Of a DNA stretch of 7,164 nt, positions 6,050 through 7,164 are shown piece after piece. The DNA lies in NCBI GenBank assembly GCA_903931645.1, contig CAIZDF010000328.1:1-7164 (forward strand). The letters are read 5' to 3'. The notes beneath the pieces are model-generated. The model had not been told where the DNA came from, ran no database searches, and was given only the letters and a program-made list of their open reading frames with translations. Within the stretch, counting starts at the first letter, position 1. Each line of letters starts with the position of its first letter. Source of the DNA: an uncultured Tolumonas sp. (GTDB lineage Bacteria > Pseudomonadota > Gammaproteobacteria > Enterobacterales > Aeromonadaceae). Position numbers and translations under genes: made by a program.

Positions 6050-7003
6050 ATGACGAATTTAATGGATCAACTCCGCGCTTTCACCACCGTGGTCGCGGAC
6101 ACGGGTGAACTTCCGGCTATCAAAGCCTTCAAACCGGAAGATGCCACCACCAACCCATCGCTGATTTTAAAAGCGGTCACGTTGCCAGAATATGCTTCGC
6201 TGCTGGAGAGCATTGTGGCCCAAGCGCGCTCTCTTTCTCCCGATCTGGCCGTGCAAGTCGAAGAGGCCGCCGACCGTTTGATTGTGGTCATTGGCTGTGA
6301 AGTCTTAAAACACGTACCGGGTCGTATCTCCACCGAAGTCGATGCCCGTCTGTCGTTTGATACCACCGCCACGATTGAAAAAGCCCGCAAGCTGATTGGC
6401 TTGTATGAGTATCAAGGCATTCCGCGCTCGCGTGTGCTGATTAAAATTGCTTCCACATGGGAAGGCATTCGTGCCGCTGAGCAGCTGGAAAAAGAAGGCA
6501 TTAACTGCAACCTGACCCTGCTGTTTAGTTTTGCGCAAGCGCGTGCCTGTGCCGAAGCCGGTGCCTATCTGATTTCGCCATTTGTCGGTCGAATTCTCGA
6601 TTGGTACAAAGCCAAAACCGGTCAAACTTATACGTCTGAAACTGACCCCGGTGTGCTGTCGGTGCGCGCCATTTATCAGTATTACAAGCAGCACGGTTAC
6701 TCGACCGTGGTGATGGGTGCCAGCTTCCGTAACCTCGATGAAGTGTTAGCCCTGTCAGGTTGTGACCGTTTAACTATCAGCCCGAACCTGTTGCAGGAAT
6801 TGGAAGAAACCTCCGGCGAGTTAGTGCGTCATTTAGCAGATGACGGTGTGCGTTTAGCCCGCCCTGCCGTGATGACCGAAGCCGAGTTCCGCTGGCAGCA
6901 CAATGACGATGCCATGGCGACCGAGAAACTCGCCGAAGGCATTCGTAACTTTGCTATCGACCAAGTGAAGTTAGAGCAGTTGCTGGCTACCCGTCTGGCT
7001 TGA
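6050..7003 (+). CDS. tal: Transaldolase
   Basis: The product is 317 residues, the length of E. coli TalB, and aligns along its whole length with TalA/TalB. It is a cytosolic TIM-barrel enzyme of the non-oxidative pentose phosphate pathway that moves a dihydroxyacetone unit from sedoheptulose-7-phosphate to glyceraldehyde-3-phosphate. The Schiff-base lysine is K132 in [16 protein letters not shown]17 (VVAD), E96 ([11 protein letters not shown]), N154 and T156 ([18 protein letters not shown]) complete the catalytic set. [11 protein letters not shown] and VMGASFRN are further signatures. ATG 6050 is preferred over GTG 6047 because it gives six bases from AGGA rather than three and fits the family N terminus. 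It lies 60 bases after ulaD, where it could process the D-xylulose-5-phosphate made from ascorbate, although a terminator intervenes. It resembles TalA at least as much as TalB; I therefore give the general symbol. Confidence 0.96.
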   Translation: MTNLMDQLRAFTTVVADTGELPAIKAFKPEDATTNPSLILKAVTLPEYASLLESIVAQARSLSPDLAVQVEEAADRLIVVIGCEVLKHVPGRISTEVDARLSFDTTATIEKARKLIGLYEYQGIPRSRVLIKIASTWEGIRAAEQLEKEGINCNLTLLFSFAQARACAEAGAYLISPFVGRILDWYKAKTGQTYTSETDPGVLSVRAIYQYYKQHGYSTVVMGASFRNLDEVLALSGCDRLTISPNLLQELEETSGELVRHLADDGVRLARPAVMTEAEFRWQHNDDAMATEKLAEGIRNFAIDQVKLEQLLATRLA

Positions 7004-7025
7004 ACTTTATGTTTATCTGGGTTGT

Positions 7026-7129
7026 CGGCCAATGGGAACAACGCCACCGACACGTCGTAAACCCATCCATGGGGACTCTGCCGCGCCATCCTTGGCGCGG
7101 AGGGTCGTTGACCTTGTTCCCATCGGCCG
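7026..7129. repeat. 104-base element with 28-base imperfect terminal inverted repeats
   Basis: The left end (7026-7053) and the reverse complement of the right end (7102-7129) agree at 23 of 28 positions, including an unbroken ATGGGAACAA core. Inside lie a small hairpin CCCAT-CC-ATGGG (7062-7073) and a strong one, CCGCGCCA 7081-7088 with TGGCGCGG 7093-7100 around TCCT. The element starts 22 bases after the tal stop. No T tract follows on the plus strand. Such nested hairpins just after genes are typical of REP-like palindromic units or small non-autonomous mobile elements; I recall similar CCATCCATGGGG-type repeats in other gammaproteobacteria but cannot verify it. It could also slow polymerase or protect the tal message. 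I see no clear flanking target duplication. Confidence 0.6.
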
Positions 7130-7164
7130 CTCTGGTTTCCGACGTATCAATAGCGATGTCCTTA
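7130..7164. other. Unassigned right edge
   Basis: I see no feature in these last 35 bases. They may lead into a further gene of the operon, such as a transketolase or ulaE, but nothing here shows it. Confidence 0.3.

Noticed and set aside
6829..7089. Minus-strand frame across the tal end and the repeat
   Set aside because: Most of it is antisense to the conserved tal C terminus, and it starts inside the central hairpin of the repeat.

Overview
The window is an L-ascorbate (vitamin C) utilisation locus, arranged as two divergent transcription units around a 514-base control region. The protein sequences resemble the Ula proteins of enterobacteria throughout. The sequence is roughly half G+C, genes are tightly packed, and ribosome sites are strong AGGAG types. 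This points to a gammaproteobacterium, perhaps of the Aeromonadales/Vibrionales type; that placement is an inference, and I cannot name the genus.

Layout. At the left edge, on the minus strand, is the N-terminal half of a HAD-IIB phosphatase of the YbhA (pyridoxal phosphate phosphatase) type with a TTG start. A long hairpin with a T tract (487-567) separates it from ulaG (579-1646, minus), the L-ascorbate-6-phosphate lactonase. The region 1647-2160 is an AT-rich divergent regulatory region. It is full of TGATT elements, several spaced exactly 10 bases apart, and carries a weak CRP-like site and a weak promoter candidate for the rightward operon. On the plus strand follow a fused ulaA-ulaB (EIIC-EIIB, 2161-3930), ulaC (EIIA, 3996-4475), an ulaF/araD-type L-ribulose-5-phosphate 4-epimerase (4515-5213), ulaD (3-keto-L-gulonate-6-phosphate decarboxylase, 5345-5989), a strong intrinsic terminator (5994-6033), and tal (transaldolase, 6050-7003). 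The window ends in a structured inverted-repeat element (7026-7129) followed by 35 bases in which I see nothing.

How the genes work together. EIIA (UlaC) and the fused EIIC-EIIB import ascorbate and phosphorylate it to ascorbate-6-phosphate. UlaG opens the lactone to 3-keto-L-gulonate-6-phosphate. UlaD decarboxylates that to L-xylulose-5-phosphate. A 3-epimerase (UlaE) should then give L-ribulose-5-phosphate, which the 4-epimerase turns into D-xylulose-5-phosphate for the pentose phosphate pathway, where transaldolase acts. No ulaE and no ulaR repressor gene lie in this window.

I see no new defence or mobile system. The points worth a second look are the EIIC-EIIB fusion, the rearranged operon without ulaE but with tal, the terminator wedged between the ulaD stop and the tal ribosome site, the helically phased TGATT array, and the terminal inverted-repeat element after tal.
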